Positions 37,725 through 47,327 are shown, counted from the first letter of the stretch. The stretch is 64,000 nt of DNA from JAHEJE01 sp965216335 (GCA_965216335.1 OZ244154.1:2356001-2420000); one strand, 5' to 3'. Notes: generated from the sequence alone by a model not told the origin. Program-made: numbers and translations.

Positions 37725-38068
37725 TTCAGGCCCTCCAGAATGATTCGCGAGACATCGATCAGCCCCTTGAAGTTTTCCGACTGCTCGGTACGGATCTGTT
37801 CGCATTCGCGCATGATCCACAAGCCGATCGAGATCAAGTCGGCGCGCAGCCTATCCGGCAGGTCATTGCCGTCGTCGGCCAGGTCTTCGATCAGCACCGC
37901 CCACACCCGCCGGGTGTAGAGCAGTGCCTCGATCGCCTGCCGCGACCGCCGGCCCGCGGCGTCAGCGGCCTTCAACAGCTCTATCGACCGGCTGATGGCA
38001 TCGCGTTCCCGCTCACGGCCGCTGGCGGCGGCGTCGGTAGCCGTTTCCACGTAAGAGAATTGGTACAT
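37721..38068 (-). CDS. flaF: Flagellar biosynthesis regulator FlaF
   Basis: A 115-residue helical cytoplasmic protein that works with FlbT in alphaproteobacterial flagellin control and export. The family pattern is present: MYQFSYVETATDAAA, RERERDAISRSIELLKAAD, ALLYTRRVWAVLIEDLADDGNDLPDRLRADLISIGLWIMRE. It lies 45 bp after flgL and is coupled to flbT by ATGA. Confidence 0.93.
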   Translation of the reverse strand: MYQFSYVETATDAAASGRERERDAISRSIELLKAADAAGRRSRQAIEALLYTRRVWAVLIEDLADDGNDLPDRLRADLISIGLWIMRECEQIRTEQSENFKGLIDVSRIILEGLK

Positions 38069-38113
38069 CTTGCTCCTGCTCTGTCCCTATCGCGATGGGC
38101 GGTGGGTTGATCC

Positions 38114-39163
38114 TCAGATGCGGTCGACCAGGCTCAGCTGAGCAATCCGGGCGGTCAGCGCATAGGACACCTCGATCTGCGAAACCAACTGGTTCACCTG
38201 ACTGGCGGTCTCGTAAGGGTCGACGTTTTCAAGCGACACAACCTGCTCGTTGATGATGTTCATCTGCAGCTCGATCGAAACCGATGTGCGTTCGATACGT
38301 TCCTGCGACAGGCCCATTTCGGCACGCACCGCGATGATGTCCTGGATGGCGTCTCCGGCCGTCACCAGCGCTGAGTCGATCACCGTGCGCCGGGCGTTGT
38401 CATTGAGGTTCTCCGTGCCCAGGTCAGCGACCATGATCAGCGCCGCGGCCAGCTCGCGGAAACCGGCTTCGTTGGCGTTTGTCCCGGCATCGACCTCCGA
38501 CCCCGAGGCAATCCGGTTGCGCAGGTTCTCATCCGATGCACTGGAGAAATTCGCCGTCCAGCCCGCCGCGTCGAACAGCGCACCGAACGCCCCGTCGAGA
38601 AATGCCTGCATGTCGCCCGCGGAAATTGCTGAGACCGCCGGGTCGTTCTGCGCAATGCCGAACTCGGCAAGGAACGCGGCGTCGACCGCCAGCTTGCCGG
38701 CGGTCGCCGGGGTTGCGAAGTAGTCCTCCAACGGTTCGGTACCGGTGTTGATGCCGCCGAAGATGTGCCCGCCATTGTGGGTGGTGTTGGCGAAGGCAAC
38801 CAGCTCGGCGAGCGCCGAGCGCGCAGTTGCCACCGCTATGTCGGCACCGACCGTACCGTCGCGCAGGCCTACCATTGTTGCCATGAAGCTTTCGGCAATC
38901 GACTGGATACCGCCAAGCGCGGCCTGCGACGTGTCCAGTCGGGCCGCCAGCAGCCCGTTGGTATCGATCAGCGTCGCCATCCTGTTGTGCCGGTTGCGCA
39001 GCGATACCGTTCGGCCGATCTGATGGCCGAGCGCCAGGCCCTGGTCCTCATGCCGCCCGCTGGTGAGCGCCCCCTGCAGCGAAGCCAGTTCACGCTGCAT
39101 GCGCAACAACGACGTGCGTCCCGCATGGAACAGCGCCGGTGTCGAAATGAAAGATGTCTTCAT
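38114..39163 (-). CDS. flgL: Hook-filament junction protein FlgL
   Basis: Second junction protein between hook and filament, 349 residues. Flagellin-like helical ends are visible: the N-terminus with LLRMQRELASLQGALTSGRHEDQGLALGHQIGRTVSL, and the C-terminus with IVSLENVDPYETASQVNQLVSQIEVSYALTARIAQLSLVDRI (here as EQVVSLENVDPYET onward). The ATG at 39163 begins MKTSFISTPALF; the frame runs 11 codons further but those lie over the flgK end. Gap to flgK is 7 bp. Confidence 0.93.
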   Translation of the reverse strand: MKTSFISTPALFHAGRTSLLRMQRELASLQGALTSGRHEDQGLALGHQIGRTVSLRNRHNRMATLIDTNGLLAARLDTSQAALGGIQSIAESFMATMVGLRDGTVGADIAVATARSALAELVAFANTTHNGGHIFGGINTGTEPLEDYFATPATAGKLAVDAAFLAEFGIAQNDPAVSAISAGDMQAFLDGAFGALFDAAGWTANFSSASDENLRNRIASGSEVDAGTNANEAGFRELAAALIMVADLGTENLNDNARRTVIDSALVTAGDAIQDIIAVRAEMGLSQERIERTSVSIELQMNIINEQVVSLENVDPYETASQVNQLVSQIEVSYALTARIAQLSLVDRI

Positions 39164-39170
39164 GGTGTCC

Positions 39171-40646
39171 TCACACTGCCGCGAACAGCGCCGCATACAT
39201 TTGGTCGACCGCCGTGATCAGCCGCGCCGATGCCTGGTAGGAGCGCTCCAGCTCCAGGAGCCGTGTCATTTCCTCATCGATGTTCACACCGGTGCGGTGC
39301 GACAGGGCGAGTTCGGACCGTTCCTTCAGCACGGTCTGGTACTCAGCCCGGGCATGCGCTTGGGTCCGGGTCTGACCGAGCCAGCCGACGGCATCGCCGG
39401 CAAATCCCCCAACGCTTGCCATGTCGCGCAACCCGGTCGCTGGATCGAAAGCCCTTGGCTGCTCCAACGCCTCGGACAGCTCGCGCAAGCGCGCCGTATA
39501 GCCGTCCGCCCCGGTCTGGTTGTAGAGGTAGGCCGGATTGCCAGGATCCGAGATCGCCCCGTCGCGCAGCCGCATCACATCCCCGCCCTGGGCGGGATCG
39601 ACGGAAACATTGATGGAGATGTCAGCCGCCAGCCCGGTGACCAGCGTGCCCGACACCGGCACCGCCGGGGCGCCGGAATAGGTGAACAGCCCGGCCGCCG
39701 CCGGCAGCGCCGGCACAGCACTCTGGTCGGTTTCGGCAAACACCTCGATCATCCCACGGGCAATCTCGTCGAGATGATCCTGCACCTGCGGCGCGATATC
39801 GTCGCGCAAGGTCGCCAGACCGGCCAGCCGGCCATCGGCAATCGGCATGACCGATGTCTGGCCGGTCACCGCCACGCCGTCGACATACACCGTGCTGCCA
39901 ACCGTGGCCGGCTCGTATATGCTGGTCGGCTGGAACGACACGTCGCGGGCGACTTTCTCGAACAGCGTCACACCGCTGTCGGTGTAGATCACCATGTCAT
40001 CGTTGTCGCGGCTCGCCGTCTTGATGCCGATTTCCTGGGACAGCTGATTGAGTATCCGGTCGCGGCTGTCGAAATAGTCGTTGCGCAGTGGGTCTTCGGT
40101 CCGCAGCGTGGTGATCGCCGTGTTGACCTCCTCGAATTGCGTCAGCAGGTCGTTGATACGCGCCACTGAAGCCGACATGTCGGCATCGGCCTGGGCGCGC
40201 ACCTGCTGCACCGTCGCACTGGCGGCATTCAGGCCGTCGGCAACATCGGCAGCCCGCGCAACGGCGGTGGCGGCAAGGGCGGGATCGTGCGGCGCCTCGG
40301 CAAACAGCTGCAACGCCGATCCCAGTTCCTCGATTGCTGCGACCGGCGACAGGCCGAACTGCGGATCGCCGTAGATCGCTTCCAGCTGATCGAGCCCGGA
40401 CGCCAGGCTGCTGGTGCCGGCTTGCGAGCCCGACACGGTCAGCACACGCGAAAACAAGAGCTGGTTCTGGTCACGGGTGACCTGCGGCAGATAGGCACCG
40501 CCATACTCTAGCGAAACCGGATAGGCGCTGCGGTGCACGTAGCCCGCTTCGCCTGCCCCGGCGATGTTCCTGGACACCACTTCGGTCTGTGCCGAGACGG
40601 TCGCCAGTGCGGATTTCGCGATGTTCAGACCAGTGGTGAGTGTCAT
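39171..40646 (-). CDS. flgK: Hook-filament junction protein FlgK
   Basis: First junction protein, 491 residues. The N-terminal signature is LNIAKSALATVSAQTEVVSRNIAGAGEAGYVHR. The C-terminal helix is SELALSHRTGVNIDEEMTRLLELERSYQASARLITAVDQMYAALFAAV. It follows flgE by 46 bp and precedes flgL by 7 bp, as expected for the hook-associated group. Confidence 0.95.
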   Translation of the reverse strand: MTLTTGLNIAKSALATVSAQTEVVSRNIAGAGEAGYVHRSAYPVSLEYGGAYLPQVTRDQNQLLFSRVLTVSGSQAGTSSLASGLDQLEAIYGDPQFGLSPVAAIEELGSALQLFAEAPHDPALAATAVARAADVADGLNAASATVQQVRAQADADMSASVARINDLLTQFEEVNTAITTLRTEDPLRNDYFDSRDRILNQLSQEIGIKTASRDNDDMVIYTDSGVTLFEKVARDVSFQPTSIYEPATVGSTVYVDGVAVTGQTSVMPIADGRLAGLATLRDDIAPQVQDHLDEIARGMIEVFAETDQSAVPALPAAAGLFTYSGAPAVPVSGTLVTGLAADISINVSVDPAQGGDVMRLRDGAISDPGNPAYLYNQTGADGYTARLRELSEALEQPRAFDPATGLRDMASVGGFAGDAVGWLGQTRTQAHARAEYQTVLKERSELALSHRTGVNIDEEMTRLLELERSYQASARLITAVDQMYAALFAAV

Positions 40647-40692
40647 CGGTGTTATTACGCCTTACAAATACAACAATTGAACATGCCGACAT

Positions 40693-41952
40693 CTAGCGCG
40701 CCAGATTGACCAGCACATCGAGCAGTTCCGATCCGGTCTGGAACACTCGCGAGTTCGCCGTGTAGCCGCGCTGCGCTTCAATGACGGTGGTCAGCTCGCT
40801 GGCGAGATCGACCGTGGAGTTCTCAAGCGCCCCCGACACAATGGAACCGAACCCGGCCTGTCCGGCCTGACCGATCTGAATGTCTCCGGAGCCGTCAGTA
40901 GTCTGGAAAATGTTGCCGGTCACCGGTCGCAGGCGGTCGGGGCTGGCCACGGTGGCCAGCGGGATCTGATATGTCGCCGCCCTCTGGCCGTTTTCATAGG
41001 ATGCATAGACCATGCCGTCGCTGCCGATCTCCAGCAGTTCAACCCCGCTCGGCGCATTGCCGTCGACGCTGGCATCGAGCACGGTATAGTCGGCGGCCAG
41101 CTGGCTGGCGTCCGACAGATCGATCGTCAGCGTCTGTCCGTTCGGCACCGCAATCGTCAGCGTGTTGGGGCTGGCGCCGGTCAGATCGCCGGTGGTGGGA
41201 TCGAAGGTCAATGTCTCGGTCGTCAGCGGCCCGGCGGCATAGGGAAACGCGCCGGACGGCGCGGCATCGGCCCGGTCAAACACGGCGATCTCCCAGGTTT
41301 CCGCCGCCGTCTTGGAGGCATAAACGTCCAGGATCACCTCGTTGCCGAGATTGTCATAGGCGACCATCGAGGTCTTGCCGGTGAACTCGGATGTGGCGGC
41401 ATTGGCCGACGGCAGATCGGCAGCCGCAACGACCGTGGCATTCGAAGGATAGTTGACCTGCAGCACGCCCTGGGTCGATGGATTGGCATCCAGTTCCAGG
41501 TTGAACACACTGATGCGTTCAAGCCCGGCAAAGCCGTTCACCACCGCCGAGGTCACTCCATTGGTGACCGGATAGCCCATGAGGTAGAAGCCGGCCGAAT
41601 TGACCAACTCGCCCTCGGCGTTCGGCACAAAGGCGCCGGCCCGGGTCAGCGTCGAGGCACCGGCTTCATCGGAAACCACGAAGAACCCGTCACCGGTAAT
41701 GGCAAGGTCGGTGACCGATGCTGTGTATTCCAGTGCCCCTTGAGTGCTGATCTCGTGGCGCACATGGGTGAGCACGCTACCCGAACTGACGTGCCCGGTG
41801 CAGGTGTGCGGGATCAGCGACGAGAACTGCGTATCGACGCGCTTGTAGCCGGTGGTGTCGGAATTGGCGATGTTGTCGGCACTGCTGGCCAGCCGGCCGG
41901 CCTGTGCATTCATCCCCGACACGCTGGTCCTCAGTACACCGTTAAAACTCAT
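40693..41952 (-). CDS. flgE: Flagellar hook protein FlgE
   Basis: Hook subunit, 419 residues. The start MSFNGVLRTSVSGMNAQAGRLASSADNIANSDTTGYK is the rod/hook family N-terminus. The core has SVTDLAITGDGFFVVSDEAG, and the C-terminus is GALENSTVDLASELTTVIEAQRGYTANSRVFQTGSELLDVLVNLAR. GGAGAG precedes the ATG. It lies 23 bp after ftcR, so it is likely transcribed with it or directly activated by it. Confidence 0.96.
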   Translation of the reverse strand: MSFNGVLRTSVSGMNAQAGRLASSADNIANSDTTGYKRVDTQFSSLIPHTCTGHVSSGSVLTHVRHEISTQGALEYTASVTDLAITGDGFFVVSDEAGASTLTRAGAFVPNAEGELVNSAGFYLMGYPVTNGVTSAVVNGFAGLERISVFNLELDANPSTQGVLQVNYPSNATVVAAADLPSANAATSEFTGKTSMVAYDNLGNEVILDVYASKTAAETWEIAVFDRADAAPSGAFPYAAGPLTTETLTFDPTTGDLTGASPNTLTIAVPNGQTLTIDLSDASQLAADYTVLDASVDGNAPSGVELLEIGSDGMVYASYENGQRAATYQIPLATVASPDRLRPVTGNIFQTTDGSGDIQIGQAGQAGFGSIVSGALENSTVDLASELTTVIEAQRGYTANSRVFQTGSELLDVLVNLAR

Positions 41953-41975
41953 CGCCGCTCTCCAAATTCTGACTG

Positions 41976-42716
41976 TTAACCGGTGGCCATCAAAACACTG
42001 CCAGCTTGCGCCGGACTGGATTGCCCCGCCTGGCCGCCCGTGCCGTTGCCATCCAGGCAATAACCAAGGTAACGCCGCGAGCTGATCGGGTCGTAGCCCA
42101 GGCGCGCCCGCAACTTCTTGCGCAGCTTGGAAACATGGCTTTCGATGACGCTCTCACACACATCGTCGTCGAAGATGCCGTAGACCGAGGCGAACAGTTG
42201 GCTCTTGCTGACCCGCTTGCCGTTGTTCTTGGCAAGGTATTCCAGGATCCGCCGCTCGCGCCTGGGCAGCGGCAGCGGTCGTCCGCCGACATCCGGGTCG
42301 CGGCCATCGAAGAACACCCTGAGATCGCCGGCGACCAGGCACGGTGTATCCTCGACCAGTCCGCGCCGGACGATGGCCGCCACCTTGGCCAGGATCTCCT
42401 TGACATGCACAGGCTTGCGCACGACATCGTCCACGCCTGCTTCAAACAGTTGCAGGACCTGATCCAGGCTCTGGTTTTCGTTGAGCACGATCACCGGCGC
42501 CGACGACCGTGTCTTGATCAGCTTTGAACACGCCCGGCGCTGATCGCAGTCGCCGAGCAGGAAGGCCTCGATGGCCTTCATGTCGTTGTCCGGGACCGTC
42601 TCGACCCAATCCTTGAAGTCGGCAGACGCAAACCCCGTCGTCGTCACGCCCTCTCTGGCGAACCCCGTTTCATAGCCCTTCGTCACGATCTCACGATCTT
42701 CCACGAGAATGTACAC
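41976..42716 (-). CDS. ftcR: Flagellar master transcriptional regulator FtcR (Rem-like)
   Basis: OmpR-like regulator that activates flagellar genes in Brucella (FtcR) and Sinorhizobium (Rem). The 246 residues have an N-terminal pseudo-receiver (MYILVEDREIVTKGYETGF) and a C-terminal winged helix (PLPRRERRILEYLAKNNGKRVSKSQLF, then ESVIESHVSKLRKKLRARLGYDPI). The receiver's third-strand position (VEAFLLGDCD-like region) has no clear phosphoacceptor Asp, as in the family, so control is probably by its level. It starts with GTG, with AAGGAG 7 nt before. Its promoter region is the 229-bp gap upstream. Confidence 0.93.
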   Translation of the reverse strand: MYILVEDREIVTKGYETGFAREGVTTTGFASADFKDWVETVPDNDMKAIEAFLLGDCDQRRACSKLIKTRSSAPVIVLNENQSLDQVLQLFEAGVDDVVRKPVHVKEILAKVAAIVRRGLVEDTPCLVAGDLRVFFDGRDPDVGGRPLPLPRRERRILEYLAKNNGKRVSKSQLFASVYGIFDDDVCESVIESHVSKLRKKLRARLGYDPISSRRYLGYCLDGNGTGGQAGQSSPAQAGSVLMATG

Positions 42717-42784
42717 CGCTCACTCCTTCATTGGTGGTGTTGCCGTTGCCTTACCCGTTGACGCAAACTTATCATCTACACTCA

Positions 42785-42796
42785 TAACGCGCGTTA
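42785..42796. promoter_or_regulatory. Palindrome in the ftcR upstream region (candidate operator)
   Basis: The 229-bp gap between ftcR and the transglycosylase gene is clearly AT-rich compared with its surroundings at about 42770-42850. It contains the perfect 12-bp palindrome TAACGCGCGTTA, 69 nt upstream of the GTG, and two GTTAAC hexamers at about 42831 and 42839. A regulator of the flagellar master gene could bind here. No clear -35/-10 pair was found on the minus strand. Confidence 0.35.
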
Positions 42797-42945
42797 AAAG
42801 ATATAATGCACTTTTTAGATGTATTTCCGTTAACAGTGGGTTAACCATGTTCTGCCGCCCGCCAGCAGGCGCTGACAGTCCAGGAACACCAGGTTTGGAT
42901 CGCTTTGCTTCTCCGCCGCCCGGGCCGGCAAGCGGACCCTGTGGC

Positions 42946-43521
42946 CTACTTGCAGAACCGACGCGCGTTGGCCGTCCACATGGCAAAGCCGCTGGCCACC
43001 ATGTTGCGGATCACCGCGCAGACATAGCGCTTCTGGGCCGGATTGTTGTGCGGCCCGGCATGATAGCGCGCCACCGCCATGGTCCAGCTTCCCTCGCGTT
43101 GCCGCAACTGCCGCAGAAACCGGGCCGCATAGGCCACATTCCGCTGCGGCTCGAACATGTCTTTCAGCCCGTTGAACCGCTTGCCGTGATAGTGAACATT
43201 GATTTGCATGCAGCCGACGTCGATCAGCCGCGCGCCGCCGCGCCGGGCCTTGCGGAATTCCGTCATCGCCTCGTCCAACGTCGCGGGAAACCGGCTCTTG
43301 CCTTCGATGTTCAGTGCATACGGATGCAGGCTGCCGCGCCGCCCGGTCTCGGTCAGCCCGACCGCATAGAGAATGCCAAGCGGCACGCCATGCTGCTTGG
43401 CATAGTGCGCCATGTGCCGTTCGCAGATGTCTTCGGCAGCCCTGGCCCGTGGCGTGAACAGGTCAGATGTAGACAGCACCGCCAGCAGCACCGCGGCCGG
43501 TTTCAGGCGTCGCGTCATCAT
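42946..43521 (-). CDS. Exported lytic transglycosylase-like protein
   Basis: A 191-residue soluble lytic transglycosylase-type protein. The signal peptide is MMTRRLKPAAVLLAVLSTSDLF with a cleavage site near ARA-AE. The catalytic Glu lies in YAVGLTETGRRG, with MQINVHYHGKRF and VAYAARFLRQL following, typical of the SLT fold. The place between fliK and ftcR matches orf38 in rhizobial clusters; the probable role is cutting peptidoglycan for rod passage. The start ATG at 43521 (or 43518) lies inside fliK, giving a 59- or 56-nt overlap; no later start keeps the signal peptide. Confidence 0.87.
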   Translation of the reverse strand: MMTRRLKPAAVLLAVLSTSDLFTPRARAAEDICERHMAHYAKQHGVPLGILYAVGLTETGRRGSLHPYALNIEGKSRFPATLDEAMTEFRKARRGGARLIDVGCMQINVHYHGKRFNGLKDMFEPQRNVAYAARFLRQLRQREGSWTMAVARYHAGPHNNPAQKRYVCAVIRNMVASGFAMWTANARRFCK

Positions 43522-44842
43522 CTGGAATATCCGTTTTCGTTGCGGCGCCGCGTTGCGCTCCGCCACCGGCGGACTGTGGCTGGCGCTCCGCTGTCGCCCC
43601 GTTGCCGGTGGCCTCGCCTTGTCCACCTGCTGCGCCGCCGCCTGCGGCCGTCTGGCCTTGTGACGGGCTGGCCTGAACCCCTGCAGGCCGCTCGGGATCG
43701 ATCACCTGCACGGCAACCGCCTCGCTGGAGACACCCGCAAGCCGCAGGATGCGTGCCAATGCCGCACTGTCCATCTTCAGGGCTTCACGCGCTGCGGCCT
43801 GCTCCGGCATCAAACGCAACTCCAGGCCCTCGCCCGTGCGCGACAGCAACGCCGTCACCTTGCCCAGGTGCACCGGCTCAAGCCGGATTACCAGGCGCCG
43901 CACTTCACCACCGCCCGGCAATCCAGCTGCATCAGGCAAGCCGCGCACCACGCTGACCTCCGCTCCCGCCAGCTTGCGTGAGGCCAAATCACCGGATGCC
44001 GTCGATGCGCGCTCGCCACCGCCGGCCGGTACGACCGGCGTCGGCGATACCTCACCTGCCTCACGGCCGCCCCGCGCCGCCGGGATCATTTCATCGCTCA
44101 CCAACACCGCGCCACGCATAGGAGATGAGCCGGGCTTGGCCACTGCTGCACCCGGCAGTTCAACAGTGGCTGATCCGGCAGTCCTGGCCTGCCCCTCCAG
44201 CCCCCGGAACGCCTCGGACGGATTGACCGTTTCAGGCGCCCGGCCGGATGCACGCACTTTGGCCGCCACTGCCGGGCCCATGGCTGGTGCTGGTGATGAA
44301 CGCTGCGCATCTTCCGCCATGTCCGGCACAGTCATACGCCCGGTTCGCGCAACCGCCATGGCATCCTTCGGCAGCACGGTACGTCGATCAACGCTGCCCG
44401 TCGGCCCGTCATCGGTGTCCGCTTGTTCCGTTGACGCTCTGCCCGTCTCAACGGTGCCGGCAGCACTCCGCACCGCACCACCGGGTGGAAGCACCTGCGC
44501 GTCCGCCGCTCCGGCATCCCCCATCACCGCCTGCCGGGCCATCTCCAAACCCCTGGCCGGCACCCGGTCGGCAGCATCGGCCAAAGCCTTGAGCGCCGCT
44601 GCCAGACCTTGCGGCTGCAAGTCACGCTCCGCGGCTTCGCCGGTATCCGTCTCATCGGCACCTGCAAGCGCATCCAAGCTGGCAGAAAAGCGTTCGGACA
44701 GCCGCAACAACGCTTCGCTTTGCCCGCCCGGGCCATCCCCAAGCCGTTTGCCGGATCCTGCCTGTCCCTGGCCGGGCCTGCCGCTCGCCCCGGCCACCTG
44801 CGGTGCAACCGGCGCCGGAAGCGGCATGTTCGAAACGCTCAT
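43463..44842 (-). CDS. fliK: Flagellar hook-length control protein FliK (MotD)
   Basis: Secreted molecular ruler that sets hook length, called MotD in early Sinorhizobium work. The 459 residues are mostly low-complexity Ala/Gly/Pro/Arg sequence. The conserved C-terminal FliK domain is about residues 318-385: RRLVIRLEPVHLGKVTALLSRTGEGLELRLMPEQAAAREAL. The tail is Gly/Gln-rich and overlaps the transglycosylase gene. The ATG overlaps the motC stop by 4 nt. Confidence 0.88.
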   Translation of the reverse strand: MSVSNMPLPAPVAPQVAGASGRPGQGQAGSGKRLGDGPGGQSEALLRLSERFSASLDALAGADETDTGEAAERDLQPQGLAAALKALADAADRVPARGLEMARQAVMGDAGAADAQVLPPGGAVRSAAGTVETGRASTEQADTDDGPTGSVDRRTVLPKDAMAVARTGRMTVPDMAEDAQRSSPAPAMGPAVAAKVRASGRAPETVNPSEAFRGLEGQARTAGSATVELPGAAVAKPGSSPMRGAVLVSDEMIPAARGGREAGEVSPTPVVPAGGGERASTASGDLASRKLAGAEVSVVRGLPDAAGLPGGGEVRRLVIRLEPVHLGKVTALLSRTGEGLELRLMPEQAAAREALKMDSAALARILRLAGVSSEAVAVQVIDPERPAGVQASPSQGQTAAGGGAAGGQGEATGNGATAERQPQSAGGGAQRGAATKTDIPDDDATPETGRGAAGGAVYI

Positions 44843-46026
44843 TGACTGGCCTCCTCTATCAAACTGTCGACCTCGCCCAGAAGCGATTGCGCCCGGGCGA
44901 GAACCGCCGGCATCTCGGGCGGCGCTCCGTCATCCAGCGCATCGGAACCAGTCTTCGCCGGTACACCCGAGCTGTGTTCGATTGCCGGCAGCCGGGTAAC
45001 CTCTGCAGCAAGACCGAGCGCCGAGCGCACAAGCGCCCTGTCGCTGCCGTCCAGCCGTGACAGATCGAGGCTGTTCAATGCCGCAACCGCGGCCGCCCGC
45101 CTTTCCGTCACCACGTCCGCGGCCGCACCATAGGCCCGCGCCCTGAGCTGGTCTCGTGAGCCCGGTAGCGACAACGACAAGGCCCGCTCCGCACCGGCGC
45201 GTGCCAGAACCGCATCGCCGGTCACAACCGCAACCCGGCCCAGTTCGAGAAGGAACCGGCGCTGACCGTCCGGCGGCAGGCTTTCGACAAGCCGGTCGAT
45301 ATGCTCGCCGGCACCGGGCATGGCCCCCAGATCGACCACAACCGCGACATGTGCAAACTTGCTTTGAAAGTCCGGCAGGTAGACGGAGCGCTCGAACCGC
45401 CGCAGATAGTCGTCGGCATAGGTCAGGAACCGCTCGCGGTCGCCGTCGTCGCCCGCCGTCGTCACGCCCCGGCGCAGCGCCGCTTCCTCGACCAGCGTCG
45501 CCGGCATCAGCAGACGCGCCCGGTCGATATGACGCATCGCCGCCTTTACATCCTGATTGCGCTGCAAGACCGCCTTGATCAGCGCCACATGGCCGGCCAG
45601 CGCCGGCGGCAGGCCGGTTTCATCGATCCCGGCAAACGCCGCCTGGGCCTCCTTTCGCCGCCCGTCGGCAAACGCCAGCGCTCCGTCCAGCAGACGGTCG
45701 AAAGGCGCCGCCAGCGCCTGATCGTCATGCAGGTGGCGCACCGCATCCGGATACCCGCCGCTCAGGACATAGCCGACCGCCGACGCGGCGTTCTTCGGCA
45801 ATGCCCACACCGACATCGGCATGTGCGAGAACTCCCGGGCCATGTGAACCAGCAGCTTGTTCTGCAGTTTCAGCGCCACCGGCGAGCCATGGGCAATCCG
45901 CTCCTGAACGTTCTGCAGCGTGCGCATCAGCACAAACGGCTGGCCCTTTGCCGGCCCTGCCGGGCGCGCCTGTGCGGTCGCACCGAACACCACCAGCCCC
46001 GCCAGTATGATCGCCAGGCGCCTCAT
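44839..46026 (-). CDS. motC: Periplasmic motility protein MotC
   Basis: Periplasmic protein needed for rotation in rhizobia, thought to act on MotB. The 395 residues begin with a signal peptide (MRRLAIILAGLVVFGATAQA), then the family segment PFVLMRTLQNVQERIAHGSPVALKLQNKLLVHM and a long helical repeat-like domain. The ATG overlaps the motB stop and the stop overlaps fliK, 4 nt each. Its chaperone MotE is encoded at 52798. Confidence 0.93.
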   Translation of the reverse strand: MRRLAIILAGLVVFGATAQARPAGPAKGQPFVLMRTLQNVQERIAHGSPVALKLQNKLLVHMAREFSHMPMSVWALPKNAASAVGYVLSGGYPDAVRHLHDDQALAAPFDRLLDGALAFADGRRKEAQAAFAGIDETGLPPALAGHVALIKAVLQRNQDVKAAMRHIDRARLLMPATLVEEAALRRGVTTAGDDGDRERFLTYADDYLRRFERSVYLPDFQSKFAHVAVVVDLGAMPGAGEHIDRLVESLPPDGQRRFLLELGRVAVVTGDAVLARAGAERALSLSLPGSRDQLRARAYGAAADVVTERRAAAVAALNSLDLSRLDGSDRALVRSALGLAAEVTRLPAIEHSSGVPAKTGSDALDDGAPPEMPAVLARAQSLLGEVDSLIEEASQ

Positions 46027-47327
46027 TGCGGCTCATCCTGGATGAGGATTTCAATACGCCGGTTCTCCGCTGCCAGTGGATTGCCCTTGGCCTTCAGGTC
46101 GCGGTCGGCACGGCCTTCGATCCGCACGAAACGGTCCTTGCCCACGCCGCCGCGCACCAGCATGTGATAGGCCATGTGCGCCCGCGCCGTGGACAGCCGC
46201 CAGTTGTCATAGGTCCCGCTGCGGAACGGCCGGCCATCGGTATGTCCACGAATGATGATCCGGCCCTTCGACTTGTTCAGGATGCGCGCCAGCCGGTCCA
46301 TCATCCTCACAGTGGCCTTGCTCGGCTGCGCCGACGACAAGGAGAACATGGAAAAGTCCTGCCCGTCCGTCAGACGCACCAGCACACCCTCGCCGGTGCC
46401 CTCGACGCTCAACTGCGGCCCGCGCGCCAGCCCGCTTTCCTCCACCAGTCTCGCCAGTTCCGCACTCACCGGCGAAGGCTTCAACTCGTCCCCGTCAGTC
46501 GCGGTCGTCTTGTCCGGATTGGGCATCGGCGGCTTGCCGTCAGCAACTCGCGCATCATCCCTCTCAGCGGCGGTCTCGCCGTCGACCGCTTTCTTGGTCT
46601 CTTCTGCCGAAGCCTCTTTGTTACCTGCACGATCCGCAGCGCGGTCAGTTCCCTGCCCTGCGCCGAGAAACTCACGCACCTCGCTCATCGTGAAGCCGCC
46701 GTCGGACTGCGGGACGCGATCCTGCGTCTTAGCGTCCTTCGACAGCTTGACCAGGCCCGGGCCATGCTGCCAGTAACTCGGATCGAATGGATCGCGAAAC
46801 GCCTCGCCGCCGCTCAATCCGGCATCCGACGGCCCCTTGGGCACGACAACCCGCACCGGTTCGCCCTGGCCCGCGTCGCCGGCAATCTCGGCCAGCACCG
46901 CGTACGGGTCCTTGAACAGCGCTTCTTCGTTGAACTCCTTGTTCTCTGCATTCTCCTGCTCAACGTCGGCCTCGGCCTTGGCCTTGGCGCCCCTCTCGTC
47001 CTTGGCCTTCATCTGCGGATCGTTGCTCAGGCCTTCAGCCTCATCTTCAGCATCGTGCTCTACCTTCTGTTCCGCCCCGCGCACGCCTTTCGGCACCGCC
47101 CGTGTGTCGGTCAGCTTGATCGGGTTGAAGTAGCTCGCCACCTGCACCTTGGTTTCCTCGTTGGCCGCATTGACCAGCCACATGACCAGGAAGAACGCCA
47201 TCATCGCGGTCATGAAGTCGGCAAAGGCAATCTTCCACACGCCGCCATGGTGCTCATCGTGATGCCCGCCGCCGCGCTTGACGACGATGATCGGCGCGAT
47301 CTCCATCGTATCTTCGCGCTCGCTCAT
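46023..47327 (-). CDS. motB: Flagellar stator protein MotB
   Basis: Proton-channel and wall-anchoring stator subunit, 434 residues from the ATG at 47327. The single membrane helix carries the proton-binding Asp37 in FADFMTAMMAFFLVMWLVNA. A long charged periplasmic linker (about 70-290) follows. The OmpA-like peptidoglycan domain contains RIIIRGHTDGRPF, DNWRLSTARAHMAYHML and RIEGRADRDLK. The ATG overlaps the FliH-like gene's stop by 4 nt. Longer upstream starts exist but are not needed. It pairs with MotA encoded 18 kb away. Confidence 0.95.
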   Translation of the reverse strand: MSEREDTMEIAPIIVVKRGGGHHDEHHGGVWKIAFADFMTAMMAFFLVMWLVNAANEETKVQVASYFNPIKLTDTRAVPKGVRGAEQKVEHDAEDEAEGLSNDPQMKAKDERGAKAKAEADVEQENAENKEFNEEALFKDPYAVLAEIAGDAGQGEPVRVVVPKGPSDAGLSGGEAFRDPFDPSYWQHGPGLVKLSKDAKTQDRVPQSDGGFTMSEVREFLGAGQGTDRAADRAGNKEASAEETKKAVDGETAAERDDARVADGKPPMPNPDKTTATDGDELKPSPVSAELARLVEESGLARGPQLSVEGTGEGVLVRLTDGQDFSMFSLSSAQPSKATVRMMDRLARILNKSKGRIIIRGHTDGRPFRSGTYDNWRLSTARAHMAYHMLVRGGVGKDRFVRIEGRADRDLKAKGNPLAAENRRIEILIQDEPQ

